36,846 nucleotides of DNA from JAAYDH01 sp035353055 (GTDB lineage Bacteria > Bacillota_I > Bacilli_A > RFN20 > CAG-826): positions 1 to 36,846 of the forward strand of contig DAOPYW010000013.1 in the NCBI GenBank assembly GCA_035353055.1, given 5' to 3'. A program made the position numbers and the translations under genes. Numbering within the stretch: the first letter of the stretch is position 1; every line of letters starts with the position of its first letter. A model generated the notes under the pieces. It worked only from the letters and a program-made list of their open reading frames with translations, was not told the origin of the DNA and ran no database searches. Below, in pieces: positions 8,368-16,480 of this stretch.

Positions 8368-8841
8368 ATGAAGATAGGTTTTGCGAGCGATATTCATCAA
8401 TTAGTTTCAAACCGAAAGCTAATATTAGCAGGAGTGGTCATCCCCGCCCCCTTTGGTGAACTCGCCCACTCCGATGGAGATGTGATTTACCACGCGGTTG
8501 CAGAAGCGATTCTTGGAGCTTTAGCTCTCGGGGATCTCGGCGATCATTTTCCTGATGCTGATGCAAAAAATAAAGATATGGATAGTTCACTGATCATTTC
8601 TCATGCCGTAAAGCTGATGGATGGTCTGAACTATAGAGTCGGCAATGTTGATGTCAGCATTCACCTCGAAGAGCCAAAACTAAAGAGCTATAAATTATCG
8701 ATGAGAGAAAATCTCGCTCGGCTTCTTAACATCGATATTTCTTGCGTCTCCATCAAGGTGGGAACCAATGAAAAAATGGATGCGGTAGGACAGAAAAAAG
8801 CCATCCAAGCCGACGCCATCGTTCTCTTGGAGGGAAAATAA
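8368..8841 (+). CDS. ispF: IspF, 2-C-methyl-D-erythritol 2,4-cyclodiphosphate synthase
   Basis: IspF converts CDP-ME-2-phosphate to MEcPP in the MEP route to isoprenoids. I take the start at 8368, not the ATG at 8347 inside ychF, because 8368 gives the family N-terminus MKIGFASDIHQL and has AGGGAAG 8 nt upstream. The zinc ligands D8, H10 and H42 are in the expected places, and HSDGDVIYHAVAEAILGALALGDLGDHFPD is the family signature. The length of 157 residues is normal. It shows that this organism uses the MEP pathway rather than mevalonate. The IspD step could be filled by the TarI-like protein at 13734-14447, which belongs to the same superfamily. Confidence 0.95.
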   Translation: MKIGFASDIHQLVSNRKLILAGVVIPAPFGELAHSDGDVIYHAVAEAILGALALGDLGDHFPDADAKNKDMDSSLIISHAVKLMDGLNYRVGNVDVSIHLEEPKLKSYKLSMRENLARLLNIDISCVSIKVGTNEKMDAVGQKKAIQADAIVLLEGK

Positions 8842-8843
8842 AC

Positions 8844-8871
8844 TTGTCTTATACTTGTCAATAAGTATAAT
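8844..8871 (+). promoter_or_regulatory. Promoter of argS with an inverted repeat in its spacer
   Basis: TTGTCT (8844-8849) and TATAAT (8866-8871) are 16 nt apart. A perfect repeat, TTATACTT (8849-8856) and AAGTATAA (8863-8870), spans the space between them and overlaps the -10 box. The transcription start would be near 8878, only about 8 nt before the argS ATG, and there is no Shine-Dalgarno sequence. Confidence 0.65.
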
Positions 8872-8885
8872 TAAGTGTCAAAGAT

Positions 8886-10505
8886 ATGAACATTGAGTTA
8901 AATTTAAAACAAAAGATTAAAAAAGTATTTGATGACCTTGGTCACCCGATTGCTATTGAAGATATCGTGATTGAGCACAGCCGCGATACATCTCATGGCG
9001 ATTATGCCAGCAATGTGGCGATGAAAAATAGCCGCCTTTTTGCCAAATCTCCTAGAGAAGTCGCTCAAGAAATCATCAAGCATCTCGATATGGAAGACAT
9101 CGAAAAAGTAGAGATTGCCGGACCTGGCTTCATCAATTTCTTCATTAAAAATGATTCGCTCCAAGCCATTATTGCTAAGGTTGTTGAACAAGGAAATAAT
9201 TTTGGCAGCGGGCAGCAAAAGAACAAAAAGATCAATGTGGAATTCGTGAGCGCCAATCCGACTGGCGAACTCCACGTTGGACACGCCAGAGGAGCAGCTA
9301 TTGGCGACTCTATTTGCCGCATTCTTTCCTTTGCGGGTTACGAAGTAACTCGCGAATACTACATCAACGATGCTGGCAGTCAAATCACCCATCTTGCCGA
9401 GTCCATTCAAGCTCGCTATAAGCAGCAACTAGGCCTCAAAGCCGATATGCCTGAAGATGGTTACCATGGCGAAGACATCAAGCAAATTGCTAAAAAGATT
9501 ATTGAAGAAATAGGCGATAAGGCTCTGACGATGAGCGACCCTATTGCTTATTTTAAGGAAAGAGGCATGGCTCTCGAACTCGATAGAATCAAGGAAGATT
9601 TACGGGAGTTTGGCATCGTTTTTGATGTTTTTTCTAGCGAACTGAAAGTTCGCAGCAATGGCGCTGTCGAAAAAGAAATTGAATTTCTTAAACCCCACAT
9701 CTATCAAGATGGTGAGGCTTTAGTTTTGAAAACTACAGATTTCGTCGATGATAAAGATCGAGTGATCAAAAAGAGCGATGGTCAATATACTTACTTCATG
9801 CCTGATATTGTCTATCACGTCGATAAATTATCCCGTGGATTTGATCTATTGATCGATGTTCTCGGAGCCGATCATCACGGTTACATCAATCGTATGAAGA
9901 GCGCCTTGATGATGCATGGATATTCCGCGGATGTTTTAGAGATTGAACTCATTCAAATGGTCAGAATTATCAAAGATGGTCAAGAAGTCAAAGCATCCAA
10001 ACGAACTGGCAACGCTATTACATTAAGAGAACTATTTGAAGAAGTCGGCGTCGATTCAACTCGCTATTTGTTCGCTATGCGAGCCGCGAGTGGTCACTTA
10101 GACTTCGATATGGACCTAGCTGTAGAACAAAGCGCTAATAACCCCGTTTACTACGCGCAGTACGCTCATGCTCGCCTATGCTCAATTCTGCAGCAAGGAA
10201 GCGATATCGCCATTGACGTCTCTGGCGAAAAGCTGGGAAAAGAAAGCGAGACCGCTCTCTTGAAACAGTTGAATCAATTTCAAATCATCGTGCAAGATGC
10301 CGCTCGAGAAAGAGCCCCCTACAAGATTACCAACTACATTCACGACTTAGCAGAATGCATCCATCATTTCTACACTGAATGCAGAGTAATAGATATCGAA
10401 CATCCCGATGTCAGCGGTTCTCGTTTAGCCCTGTGCTTAGCGAGCAAACAAGTTTTAAGAAACGCTCTCGATTTAGTGGGCGTCAGTGCTCCCCAAAAAA
10501 TGTAA
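8886..10505 (+). CDS. argS: Arginyl-tRNA synthetase
   Basis: This class I synthetase charges tRNA-Arg in the cytosol. The N-terminal additional domain (about 1-85) is followed by the catalytic core with the HIGH-type motif HVGHAR starting at H130, the segment EYYINDAGSQITHLAESIQARY, the YHVDK...DVLGADHHGYI region, and KASKR at 369-373 in the KMSKS position. The C-terminal anticodon-binding domain (DALRG/DALR-type; ARERAPYKITNYIHDLAECIHHFYTECRV) ends with the usual LCLASKQVLRNALDLVGVSAPQKM-like tail. The length of 539 residues is normal. The operon continues into rpoE, an arrangement known in other Bacilli. Translation probably starts on a very short leader. Confidence 0.96.
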   Translation: MNIELNLKQKIKKVFDDLGHPIAIEDIVIEHSRDTSHGDYASNVAMKNSRLFAKSPREVAQEIIKHLDMEDIEKVEIAGPGFINFFIKNDSLQAIIAKVVEQGNNFGSGQQKNKKINVEFVSANPTGELHVGHARGAAIGDSICRILSFAGYEVTREYYINDAGSQITHLAESIQARYKQQLGLKADMPEDGYHGEDIKQIAKKIIEEIGDKALTMSDPIAYFKERGMALELDRIKEDLREFGIVFDVFSSELKVRSNGAVEKEIEFLKPHIYQDGEALVLKTTDFVDDKDRVIKKSDGQYTYFMPDIVYHVDKLSRGFDLLIDVLGADHHGYINRMKSALMMHGYSADVLEIELIQMVRIIKDGQEVKASKRTGNAITLRELFEEVGVDSTRYLFAMRAASGHLDFDMDLAVEQSANNPVYYAQYAHARLCSILQQGSDIAIDVSGEKLGKESETALLKQLNQFQIIVQDAARERAPYKITNYIHDLAECIHHFYTECRVIDIEHPDVSGSRLALCLASKQVLRNALDLVGVSAPQKM

Positions 10506-10522
10506 AAGGAGAAGGAGATATT

Positions 10523-10906
10523 ATGTCAAAATCATTTCTAGATCTTACTTATGAATTTATAAGTAAACAGAAAGAGCCCGTCACATTCGCTCAAATTTGC
10601 GATTACATCGCCAAGCAATCTGATTTATCTAAAGAAGCATTAGAAAAGAAAATCAGCCGTTTCTACACCAACTTAGTATTAGATGGTCGCTTTGTCACTC
10701 TCGGTGAAAATACCTGGGATCTTCGCAGCCGTCATACTTTCGACAAAGTTCATATTGATATGAAGGATGTCTACAGCGATGTGGAAGCTGCCGATGATGA
10801 CGAAGAGGAAGAAGTCGAAGAAAAAGAATACAACGAAGTATTCGAAGAGAAAAAAGTGGAAGATGAGGTCGTCACTGAACCAGACGAGGAAGTTGACACG
10901 CTTTAA
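10523..10906 (+). CDS. rpoE: DNA-directed RNA polymerase delta subunit
   Basis: RpoE (delta) binds the core polymerase in Bacilli and Mollicutes relatives, lowers non-specific binding, and helps recycling and promoter selectivity. The N-terminal winged-helix domain (about residues 1-75: SFLDLTYEFISKQKEPVTF, then FYTNLVLDGRFVTLGENTWDLR) is followed by a disordered, very acidic tail rich in Glu and Asp (about 85-127). At 127 residues it is shorter than the Bacillus protein because the tail is reduced. The start at 10523 has AAGGAGAAGGAG just upstream; an upstream ATG at 10379 lies within argS and is rejected. The stop overlaps the next start by one base (TAATG). The gene is a good marker for the class Bacilli. 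Confidence 0.93.
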   Translation: MSKSFLDLTYEFISKQKEPVTFAQICDYIAKQSDLSKEALEKKISRFYTNLVLDGRFVTLGENTWDLRSRHTFDKVHIDMKDVYSDVEAADDDEEEEVEEKEYNEVFEEKKVEDEVVTEPDEEVDTL

Positions 10907-11865
10907 TGTTTGAAAAGATTCTCGAACAAATCAAGAAATACGATGTGATCACCATATTTGGACACATCAATCCAGACGGTGATTGCTATGGTGCTGAAAT
11001 TGGGCTGAGAGATTCCCTCCGCTTAAGCTTTCCGAAAAAGACAATAAATGCGGTTGGAACTGGCTACCCAGCCTTTTTTCCACGGTTGGGAGAGTTAGAT
11101 ATCGTTTCTAATGAAACCATCTCTCACTCTCTTGCCATTTTGGTTGATGCCAATGATTTTTCTCGCATGGAAGATCAGAGAATCACCAAGGCTATAGCTT
11201 GGGTTAAAATTGATCACCACGTCGATAGTGGCTCTTTCACTCAGGGATTTTCTGTGGTGAAGGAAGAAGCTAATTCGACCTGTGAATTAATCGCAGATTT
11301 CATCCTTGAATCAAGTTTAAAAATCAATCAAACAATCGCCGAAGCCCTCTATCTTGGAATCGTCACTGATACAGGAAGATTCCAATACATTCAGGAATAT
11401 CCAAAGGCTTTTCGCCAAGTCGCTTGGCTTTGTGAGCAAGGCGCTGATCCGACCGCTTTAAACTATATTTTGAACATCACCGAAGAGAATTCCCTGGCCT
11501 TTAAGGGCTTTGTTTATTCTAACTATCAAAAGACAAAAGATGGTGTAATCTATTTGATCATAGACAAGCAACAGCTTGATAAGTATCAACTATCAGCCAG
11601 CAGAGCGGGAAGTATGGTCAACTTAATCAGCAACATAAAAGGCTACCCAATCTGGGTCTTCTTTGTGGAAAACGAAGATGGCACTAATCATGTGGAATTC
11701 AGAAGCAATGGCCCAGCAGTGCAGCCAATCGCCCTCAAATATGGCGGTGGTGGACACCTTTTAGCTGCTGGAGTGACATTGCCAAACTCTGATCCAAAAT
11801 TAATTAATCAAGTTATCAGCGACTTAAATAGAGCAATAAGGGATTATCAAAAGGAGCATCGATAA
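10906..11865 (+). CDS. nrnA: DHH/DHHA1 phosphoesterase, NrnA-like nanoRNase / pAp phosphatase
   Basis: NrnA-type enzymes degrade 2-5 nt RNAs from the 5' end and dephosphorylate pAp. Seen here are the DHH-domain motifs GHINPDGD (19-26), LVDAND (79-84) and KIDHHVD with D103-H105, then GIVTDTGRFQY, and the DHHA1 domain with the GGGGHLLAAG loop near residue 287. These are the manganese- and substrate-binding elements. The length of 319 residues is normal. It is translationally coupled to rpoE (TAATG) and is followed 5 nt later by a CysQ-like phosphatase that may share the pAp substrate. The distinction between nanoRNase and other DHH exopolyphosphatase-like enzymes is by motif only. Confidence 0.88.
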   Translation: MFEKILEQIKKYDVITIFGHINPDGDCYGAEIGLRDSLRLSFPKKTINAVGTGYPAFFPRLGELDIVSNETISHSLAILVDANDFSRMEDQRITKAIAWVKIDHHVDSGSFTQGFSVVKEEANSTCELIADFILESSLKINQTIAEALYLGIVTDTGRFQYIQEYPKAFRQVAWLCEQGADPTALNYILNITEENSLAFKGFVYSNYQKTKDGVIYLIIDKQQLDKYQLSASRAGSMVNLISNIKGYPIWVFFVENEDGTNHVEFRSNGPAVQPIALKYGGGGHLLAAGVTLPNSDPKLINQVISDLNRAIRDYQKEHR

Positions 11866-11870
11866 TTTTT

Positions 11871-12647
11871 ATGTGGGAAAAAGAACTTCAAGCGGCTATT
11901 AATGCCGGAGTAGCAGCGAGAGAAGGAATATTAGATATCTACAATCAAAATTTTGATGTGGAGATCAAAGAAGATAATTCTCCTGTCACATTAGCGGACA
12001 AAAATGCCGATGCAACGATTCGTGAATTATTGAGCAAAGCCTTTCCTCATTACGCCTTTCTTACCGAAGAGAGCGAAGATGACAAAACCCGTTTGAAAAA
12101 TGATTATGTCTGGATTGTTGATCCGGTCGATGGCACGAAAGACTTTGTCGCTCGCGATGGTGGATTTACAACGAATATTGCCTTATCCTACAAGCACGAA
12201 ATAGTGGTCGGTGTTGTTGTCATCCCTCTAACTGGAGAGATCTATTTTGCCACTAAAGATGGTGGAGCTTTTTATCGCCATAAGGGTATCGATCAAAAAA
12301 TCCATGTTAATGACAAGCTTGATGATTTGACTGTTCTTTGCAGTGTTTTCCATTCAAACGAAAAGGAAAGACAGCTGATTGAAAAGTATTCCGATAAGAT
12401 TAAACACATCGAAAAATATGGCTCATCTTTAAAACCTTGTCGCATTGCGCATGGTCTAGCGGAAATCACTTATCGCATGAGTGCTGGAACCAAGGAATGG
12501 GACACCGCGGCCTCTGACATCATCGTCAAGGAAGCTGGAGGAATATTCGTCGAACCCGATGGAAAAGACATCACATATAATCGCTCTGATGTCTACAACC
12601 GCAAAGGTTATGTCGTCGCTAATCGCAAAGAAAACATTCTCCTTTAA
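11871..12647 (+). CDS. CysQ/inositol monophosphatase family phosphatase, probable 3'(2'),5'-bisphosphate nucleotidase
   Basis: This 258-residue magnesium-dependent phosphatase of the inositol monophosphatase superfamily carries the metal site EES (66-68), DPVDGTKDF (84-92) and the C-terminal KEWDTAASDIIVKEAGG. The lysine after DGT and the DNSPVTLADKNAD segment are typical of CysQ, which hydrolyses pAp from sulfate assimilation or 4'-phosphopantetheine transfer, rather than of true inositol phosphatases. It directly follows the NrnA-like gene, whose family can also act on pAp. The nearest Shine-Dalgarno-like GGAG is 14 nt before the ATG, farther than usual. Substrate choice among pAp, inositol phosphate and fructose bisphosphate cannot be fixed from sequence. 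Confidence 0.8.
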   Translation: MWEKELQAAINAGVAAREGILDIYNQNFDVEIKEDNSPVTLADKNADATIRELLSKAFPHYAFLTEESEDDKTRLKNDYVWIVDPVDGTKDFVARDGGFTTNIALSYKHEIVVGVVVIPLTGEIYFATKDGGAFYRHKGIDQKIHVNDKLDDLTVLCSVFHSNEKERQLIEKYSDKIKHIEKYGSSLKPCRIAHGLAEITYRMSAGTKEWDTAASDIIVKEAGGIFVEPDGKDITYNRSDVYNRKGYVVANRKENILL

Positions 12648-12659
12648 AACAATAAAAAA

Positions 12660-12690
12660 ACAGCGCCTAAGTTAACAATTGCGCTGTTTT
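12660..12690. terminator. Bidirectional intrinsic terminator
   Basis: ACAGCGC (12660-12666) and GCGCTGT (12681-12687) form a stem with A-rich and T-rich flanks on the two sides. It lies between the convergent CysQ-like and TarJ-like genes and can serve both. Confidence 0.85.
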
Positions 12691-12699
12691 TTATTTGCT

Positions 12700-13734
12700 T
12701 TAGAATTTCATTATGTTCTTGCCGATCACGGTGGTGTTGGCAATTTCTGATTCATAGCAGTGATAGATATCGTGGATGTTTTTGATAGTTGATAAAGATA
12801 AAACCATTGGCTTAATAGCATCTTGTAGTTCTTTGCTATTCAAAGCTTTGCTAACCATTTCGAAATCTTCGCGAGTGCTTCGAGTGACGCCTTTTAAAGA
12901 CACTCCCTTTTCCAATATTTTGCGAGTGTTAATGCTGACGCCAGTTTCGCTTACACCCATCAATATTAGGTCCGCTCCGACTTGCGAAGCGTCAATCATT
13001 TGATTAATAGCGACTTCGCTAAACTTGCCACCAACGCATTCAATCAGAGTATCGAATGGATGATTGTCATAATCTTTAAACATTTGTGTTTTAGCGCCTT
13101 TAAACATCTTTAACTTGTCATCATCAACTCCAAAAACAGTCAGGGCTTTTTTATAAACATGATGGATAACTAAATAAACTACATAAGCCATTATTCCATC
13201 GCCAAATAAAGCGATTTTTTTAGCTTTTTTAAAATCTATTCTTCGACAAGCCGCAAAAGCGACACTCAATAGTTCGCTAAATACTGCTATGCTGGGATCT
13301 ACATCTGGAGAATACTTCACTAATAAAGATGGCTCGCAAGCGTAATAACTTCTTAAAAAGCCATCAGAAGTGCTGCTTCTAAATGTGGCATAAGGGCAAT
13401 AGTTATTCCCCAAATCCTTTTCAAAACATCTTTGATTAGCGCAGGTTGAACACAATTCTTGATCGATTGAATTGGGAACCAAAATTACGTTATCGCCTGG
13501 CTTAAAATTGCCGGTCGGATCTTTGACGACTACCCCGACAGCCTCATGAATAGGAGTGAGCGGATATTTATGGTCTAGAACAGTCTTTTCACGGTTGCCG
13601 AGAAAATATCGGATATCCGCTTTGCATATCGCCATTCTTTGAACAGACACAAGAACCTTGTCTTGATAGTCAAGATTCTCGATAAATTCTTCCAAGACTC
13701 CTGGTGAAGTTACTTTGTAAGTGACGACAAACAT
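12700..13734 (-). CDS. tarJ: TarJ-like ribulose-5-phosphate reductase (zinc alcohol dehydrogenase family)
   Basis: TarJ-type enzymes reduce ribulose 5-phosphate to ribitol 5-phosphate with NADPH, feeding TarI, which makes CDP-ribitol. The 344-residue protein has the catalytic zinc residues in AICKADIRYF and TPIHEAVG, a structural zinc lobe with four cysteines (CSTCANQRC...NYC, about 96-113), and a Rossmann domain (KIALFGDGIMAYVVYLVIH). Its start overlaps the tarI-like stop by one base, matching the tarIJ pairs of Gram-positive bacteria. A general polyol dehydrogenase remains possible, but the pairing favours the teichoic-acid-type role. Confidence 0.85.
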   Translation of the reverse strand: MFVVTYKVTSPGVLEEFIENLDYQDKVLVSVQRMAICKADIRYFLGNREKTVLDHKYPLTPIHEAVGVVVKDPTGNFKPGDNVILVPNSIDQELCSTCANQRCFEKDLGNNYCPYATFRSSTSDGFLRSYYACEPSLLVKYSPDVDPSIAVFSELLSVAFAACRRIDFKKAKKIALFGDGIMAYVVYLVIHHVYKKALTVFGVDDDKLKMFKGAKTQMFKDYDNHPFDTLIECVGGKFSEVAINQMIDASQVGADLILMGVSETGVSINTRKILEKGVSLKGVTRSTREDFEMVSKALNSKELQDAIKPMVLSLSTIKNIHDIYHCYESEIANTTVIGKNIMKF

Positions 13735-14447
13735 TATAAAACCTCAGATTTTCCTAATTTAAGCAAAGCTTTAAGCATCATTAAATCATCAAAGGTCGTG
13801 ATTTTGAAATTCAATTTTGATCCTTCGACTAAATAAACATCTAAGCCCATTTTAATGACCAGTTTGCAATCATCAGTAGTGTCGGAGTCATGATTTTTTT
13901 TGGCGAATTCGTGAGCATCCTTAATGATGGAAAACTTGAATGTTTGAGGAGTCTGCCCTTGATATAATTCGCTGCGGTTTTGTATTTCTTTGATTTGCTT
14001 TTTATCGACAGAGCGAATAATGGTATCGCTAGCCGGAATGACGGTATCTACTGCTCCAAATTTTTGGCAAGCTTCAATATTGCTGTCAATGATTGATTGG
14101 CTCACCAATGGCCGAGCGGCATCATGAATGACAATAATATCATCATCAGCTGCCCCGATGGCTTGAAGACCTTGCAAACCGTTATAGACAGAAATTTGGC
14201 GAGAGTCTCCGCCGGCCACAACATTTCTAACTTTGGTTAAATCATATTGCTTGCACCATACTTTGACCTGATCAATGTAATCTTTGTTGGTGACAATGAC
14301 AATTTTCTCGATGTGGTCATTAACTTCAAAAGCTTCGATGGTGTGAACTAGAAGTGGTTTATTATAGACATTTAAAAATTGTTTGGGCTTGTCAGCATTT
14401 CCCATTCTTGAACCAGTTCCAGCGGCTAGTATTAAGGCGATATTCAT
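13734..14447 (-). CDS. tarI: TarI/IspD-family CTP:polyol-phosphate cytidylyltransferase
   Basis: This 237-residue nucleotidyltransferase has the CTP-binding loop LAAGTGSRMGNADKPKQFL near the start, IVIHDAARPLVSQSI in the middle and TDDCKLVIKMGLDVYLVEGS near the end, all typical of IspD and TarI. Because the next gene is TarJ-like, the first guess is CDP-ribitol synthesis. No separate ispD is visible although ispF is, so it might act in the MEP pathway, alone or in addition. I use the start at 14447, which has GGAGAG just upstream, rather than the ATG at 14483. It is 14 nt downstream of the licD-like gene on the same strand. Confidence 0.85.
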   Translation of the reverse strand: MNIALILAAGTGSRMGNADKPKQFLNVYNKPLLVHTIEAFEVNDHIEKIVIVTNKDYIDQVKVWCKQYDLTKVRNVVAGGDSRQISVYNGLQGLQAIGAADDDIIVIHDAARPLVSQSIIDSNIEACQKFGAVDTVIPASDTIIRSVDKKQIKEIQNRSELYQGQTPQTFKFSIIKDAHEFAKKNHDSDTTDDCKLVIKMGLDVYLVEGSKLNFKITTFDDLMMLKALLKLGKSEVL

Positions 14448-14461
14448 AATCTCTCCTCTCC

Positions 14462-15310
14462 TTACAAGCGATATTTTCGACAATAAGTTTGATAGTCAGT
14501 ATCTAAAGATAACCCTTTGTGATAGTGGTGTCCCACTCTCTTTTCCAGGGGTGGCAGTTGCATATAATTTCCAAATAAAAGGGTTAGGTATTTATCGTAA
14601 TCTTTTGGAACTAAAACATCAATCCCCTCAAAAGTGGCGTGGCTGCCTTCTTGAAATATTTCTTTGGGCATCGCTTCTCTGTCCGCATTGTTGCCAAACA
14701 TGTTCCCGACAAGAACGGCTTTCTCATAGGGTATTTTTTTGGCAAATCGCTCAATTCTCTTATTGCGGTAGTGGCCGACATTAGTCCAAAAGAACAGCAA
14801 AGCGACGATATTTAGAGGAATATCAATGTACCAAGTTCTCCGAGTGATCTTGCGATAAAAAGCTCCGAGGTACATCAAATAAACATTCGTCCAGAAGCGG
14901 CGAACTTTTTTGCCCAGTTTCTTAGCGGGCTTGTTCTCATAGCTCATTCCATCAATGGGATAGACATCTATCCAAACCCCATGGTTCATTTGGTGATGAA
15001 CGAAAGGCTTTTCGATGAAAGTAGTGTTCGAATCGCGAACCTTAGCAAAATTGTAGAGATAATTTGGGTCGCTTTTGAAAGTTTGAATAAAATAGCGAGA
15101 ATTGCTAAATGGCTTATTTAAAGCTACAAACTTATCGTAGTCAGGACGTGGTAAACCCACATCAATATCATCATCCCAAGGAATAAAACCCTGATGGCGA
15201 ACCGCTCCGATGGCTGTGCCTCCGACAAGATAGTATTGCAGGTGGTTTTTTTCGCAAACCTCGATAAAAGCTTTGAGAATATCTAACTGGCACTTTTGTA
15301 AATCATTCAT
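14462..15310 (-). CDS. LicD family phosphotransferase
   Basis: LicD proteins belong to the nucleotidyltransferase-fold superfamily and transfer phosphocholine or similar groups from CDP-linked donors to surface glycans. The signature is very clear near the N-terminus: YLVGGTAIGAVRHQGFIPWDDDIDVGLPRPDYDKF (about 27-61), with the DDDID metal-binding acids. A hydrophobic segment (about 166-180: PLNIVALLFFWTNVG) could bind the membrane. The length of 282 residues is normal. The gene leads a three-gene unit licD-tarI-tarJ, suggesting that the polymer contains ribitol phosphate and a CDP-derived substituent. No strong ribosome binding site is visible. Donor and acceptor are unknown. Confidence 0.88.
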   Translation of the reverse strand: MNDLQKCQLDILKAFIEVCEKNHLQYYLVGGTAIGAVRHQGFIPWDDDIDVGLPRPDYDKFVALNKPFSNSRYFIQTFKSDPNYLYNFAKVRDSNTTFIEKPFVHHQMNHGVWIDVYPIDGMSYENKPAKKLGKKVRRFWTNVYLMYLGAFYRKITRRTWYIDIPLNIVALLFFWTNVGHYRNKRIERFAKKIPYEKAVLVGNMFGNNADREAMPKEIFQEGSHATFEGIDVLVPKDYDKYLTLLFGNYMQLPPLEKRVGHHYHKGLSLDTDYQTYCRKYRL

Positions 15311-15337
15311 AGGGATATGATACCTTTTTTCCCTGTT

Positions 15338-15369
15338 CTTTTAAATAAAAAGCCACTTTGTCAGTGGCT
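15338..15369 (-). terminator. Intrinsic terminator between GT4 and licD-like genes
   Basis: On the minus strand AGCCACT (15369-15363) and AGTGGCT (15357-15351) form a 7-bp stem followed by TTTTTATTT. It separates the glycosyltransferase from the licD-tarI-tarJ genes, which then need their own promoter or read-through. Confidence 0.8.
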
Positions 15370-15393
15370 AAATAAAATAATAGAGGTCACAAG

Positions 15394-16413
15394 CTATCGT
15401 TTCTTCGACGAAAACTCTTTATAAAACTGCTCGTAAGCGGCTTTGAGTTGCTCTCCTACAATAGCGAGGTTTCTTTTCTCGGCTAATTCGTATCCGCTAT
15501 CGACTAATTTATGGCAATCGTGATCGAACAAGTAATTGAGCTTTTCCGCGAATTCTTCATTGCTAGAGGCCATCAAGCAGTTTTCATTCTCTTTGAGCCA
15601 GCCATCATAGACGCCAATTCGTCTCACGAGAACTAAGCAGTGGCTAGCCAGAGCCTCTAAAACGACGATACCTTCAGTCTCCTCATAGCTAGGGAAGAAT
15701 AAGCAAGAGGCATATTGCATCGCGCCTTTGATTATTGAGTTATCGATATATCCAGGCATGATGACATTATCTGGTCTATGCTTAATTCCTCTTAATATCT
15801 TCACTTGAGTTAGCATTTTTTGAAGATGCCCAAACCAGATGAATTTGACATCAGGGAATTTCCTTGCTACTTCAAAAAAGTCAAGGATGCCTTTTCTTTG
15901 AAAAGGATAGCCAATACCAATCACGACTTTTTGACCGTTTTCAATGTTAAAGAATTTCTTGAAATCGTCAATTTTTTTCTCATCGTGCTGGTAATCGACA
16001 ACCTCGATGCCATTAGAAATAGCTATCACTTTTGGGCCTAGTTTATATCCTTCAATCAACTTCTTGGAGTAAGGAGTTGGAGTGATGATCATTCCCGCGT
16101 GTTTATACATGTAAGTAATTTGGCGATTAAACCAAAGAGCGGCGACTTTCCAAAGCCTAAATGAGTTGCGAAAATCCTCGTATGTCGAATGGCCATGAAC
16201 GATGACGGGAATGCCCTTTTTATTGCATTTTTTTAAAAGCCTTTCGCTCTCGTTCATCAACGTATTAATGTGAACCAAATCGAAATCATCGGTGGGATCA
16301 ATAGTAAAATCTACCCCCGCGGTTTTTAGAGCGATCATCTGATGCTTCATCGCTCGCCCGATGCCTGAAGTTTTGATGGTTTCAGGATCTTGGAAATATA
16401 AGAGAACTTTCAT
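15394..16413 (-). CDS. GT4 glycosyltransferase, LafB/CpoA-like glycolipid synthase candidate
   Basis: This 339-residue GT-B enzyme has the N-terminal domain feature SGIGRAMKHQMIALKTAGVDF, followed by DLVHINTL and HGHSTYEDFRNSF, and then the nucleotide-sugar domain with GIGYPFQRKGILDFFEVARKFPDVKFIWFGH and the EX7E-like PSYEETEGIVVLEALA. The N-terminal pattern resembles streptococcal CpoA/LafB, which adds the second sugar to glycosyl-diacylglycerol, the lipid anchor of lipoteichoic acid. That resemblance is from memory of the family and should be checked. It probably acts at the inner face of the membrane. Its -10 box lies 7 nt before the ATG, so the mRNA would be leaderless. Confidence 0.75.
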   Translation of the reverse strand: MKVLLYFQDPETIKTSGIGRAMKHQMIALKTAGVDFTIDPTDDFDLVHINTLMNESERLLKKCNKKGIPVIVHGHSTYEDFRNSFRLWKVAALWFNRQITYMYKHAGMIITPTPYSKKLIEGYKLGPKVIAISNGIEVVDYQHDEKKIDDFKKFFNIENGQKVVIGIGYPFQRKGILDFFEVARKFPDVKFIWFGHLQKMLTQVKILRGIKHRPDNVIMPGYIDNSIIKGAMQYASCLFFPSYEETEGIVVLEALASHCLVLVRRIGVYDGWLKENENCLMASSNEEFAEKLNYLFDHDCHKLVDSGYELAEKRNLAIVGEQLKAAYEQFYKEFSSKKR

Positions 16414-16420
16414 ATCTTTA

Positions 16421-16449
16421 ATTTTAGACTAAATGAGTGGGTAATCCAA
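16421..16449 (-). promoter_or_regulatory. Promoter of the GT4 gene, giving a leaderless mRNA
   Basis: On the minus strand TTGGAT (16449-16444) is followed after 17 nt by TAAAAT (16426-16421), and the ATG begins 7 nt farther on (16413). Transcription would start at or next to the start codon. No Shine-Dalgarno sequence can be present. Confidence 0.6.
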
Positions 16450-16480
16450 TAGAGGGCTAGTTTGTTATCGTATTGGTGAC

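Noticed and set aside
8904..9428. 174-codon frame antisense to argS
   Set aside because: Fully inside a confident argS gene; no start signal. It is a shadow of coding sequence.
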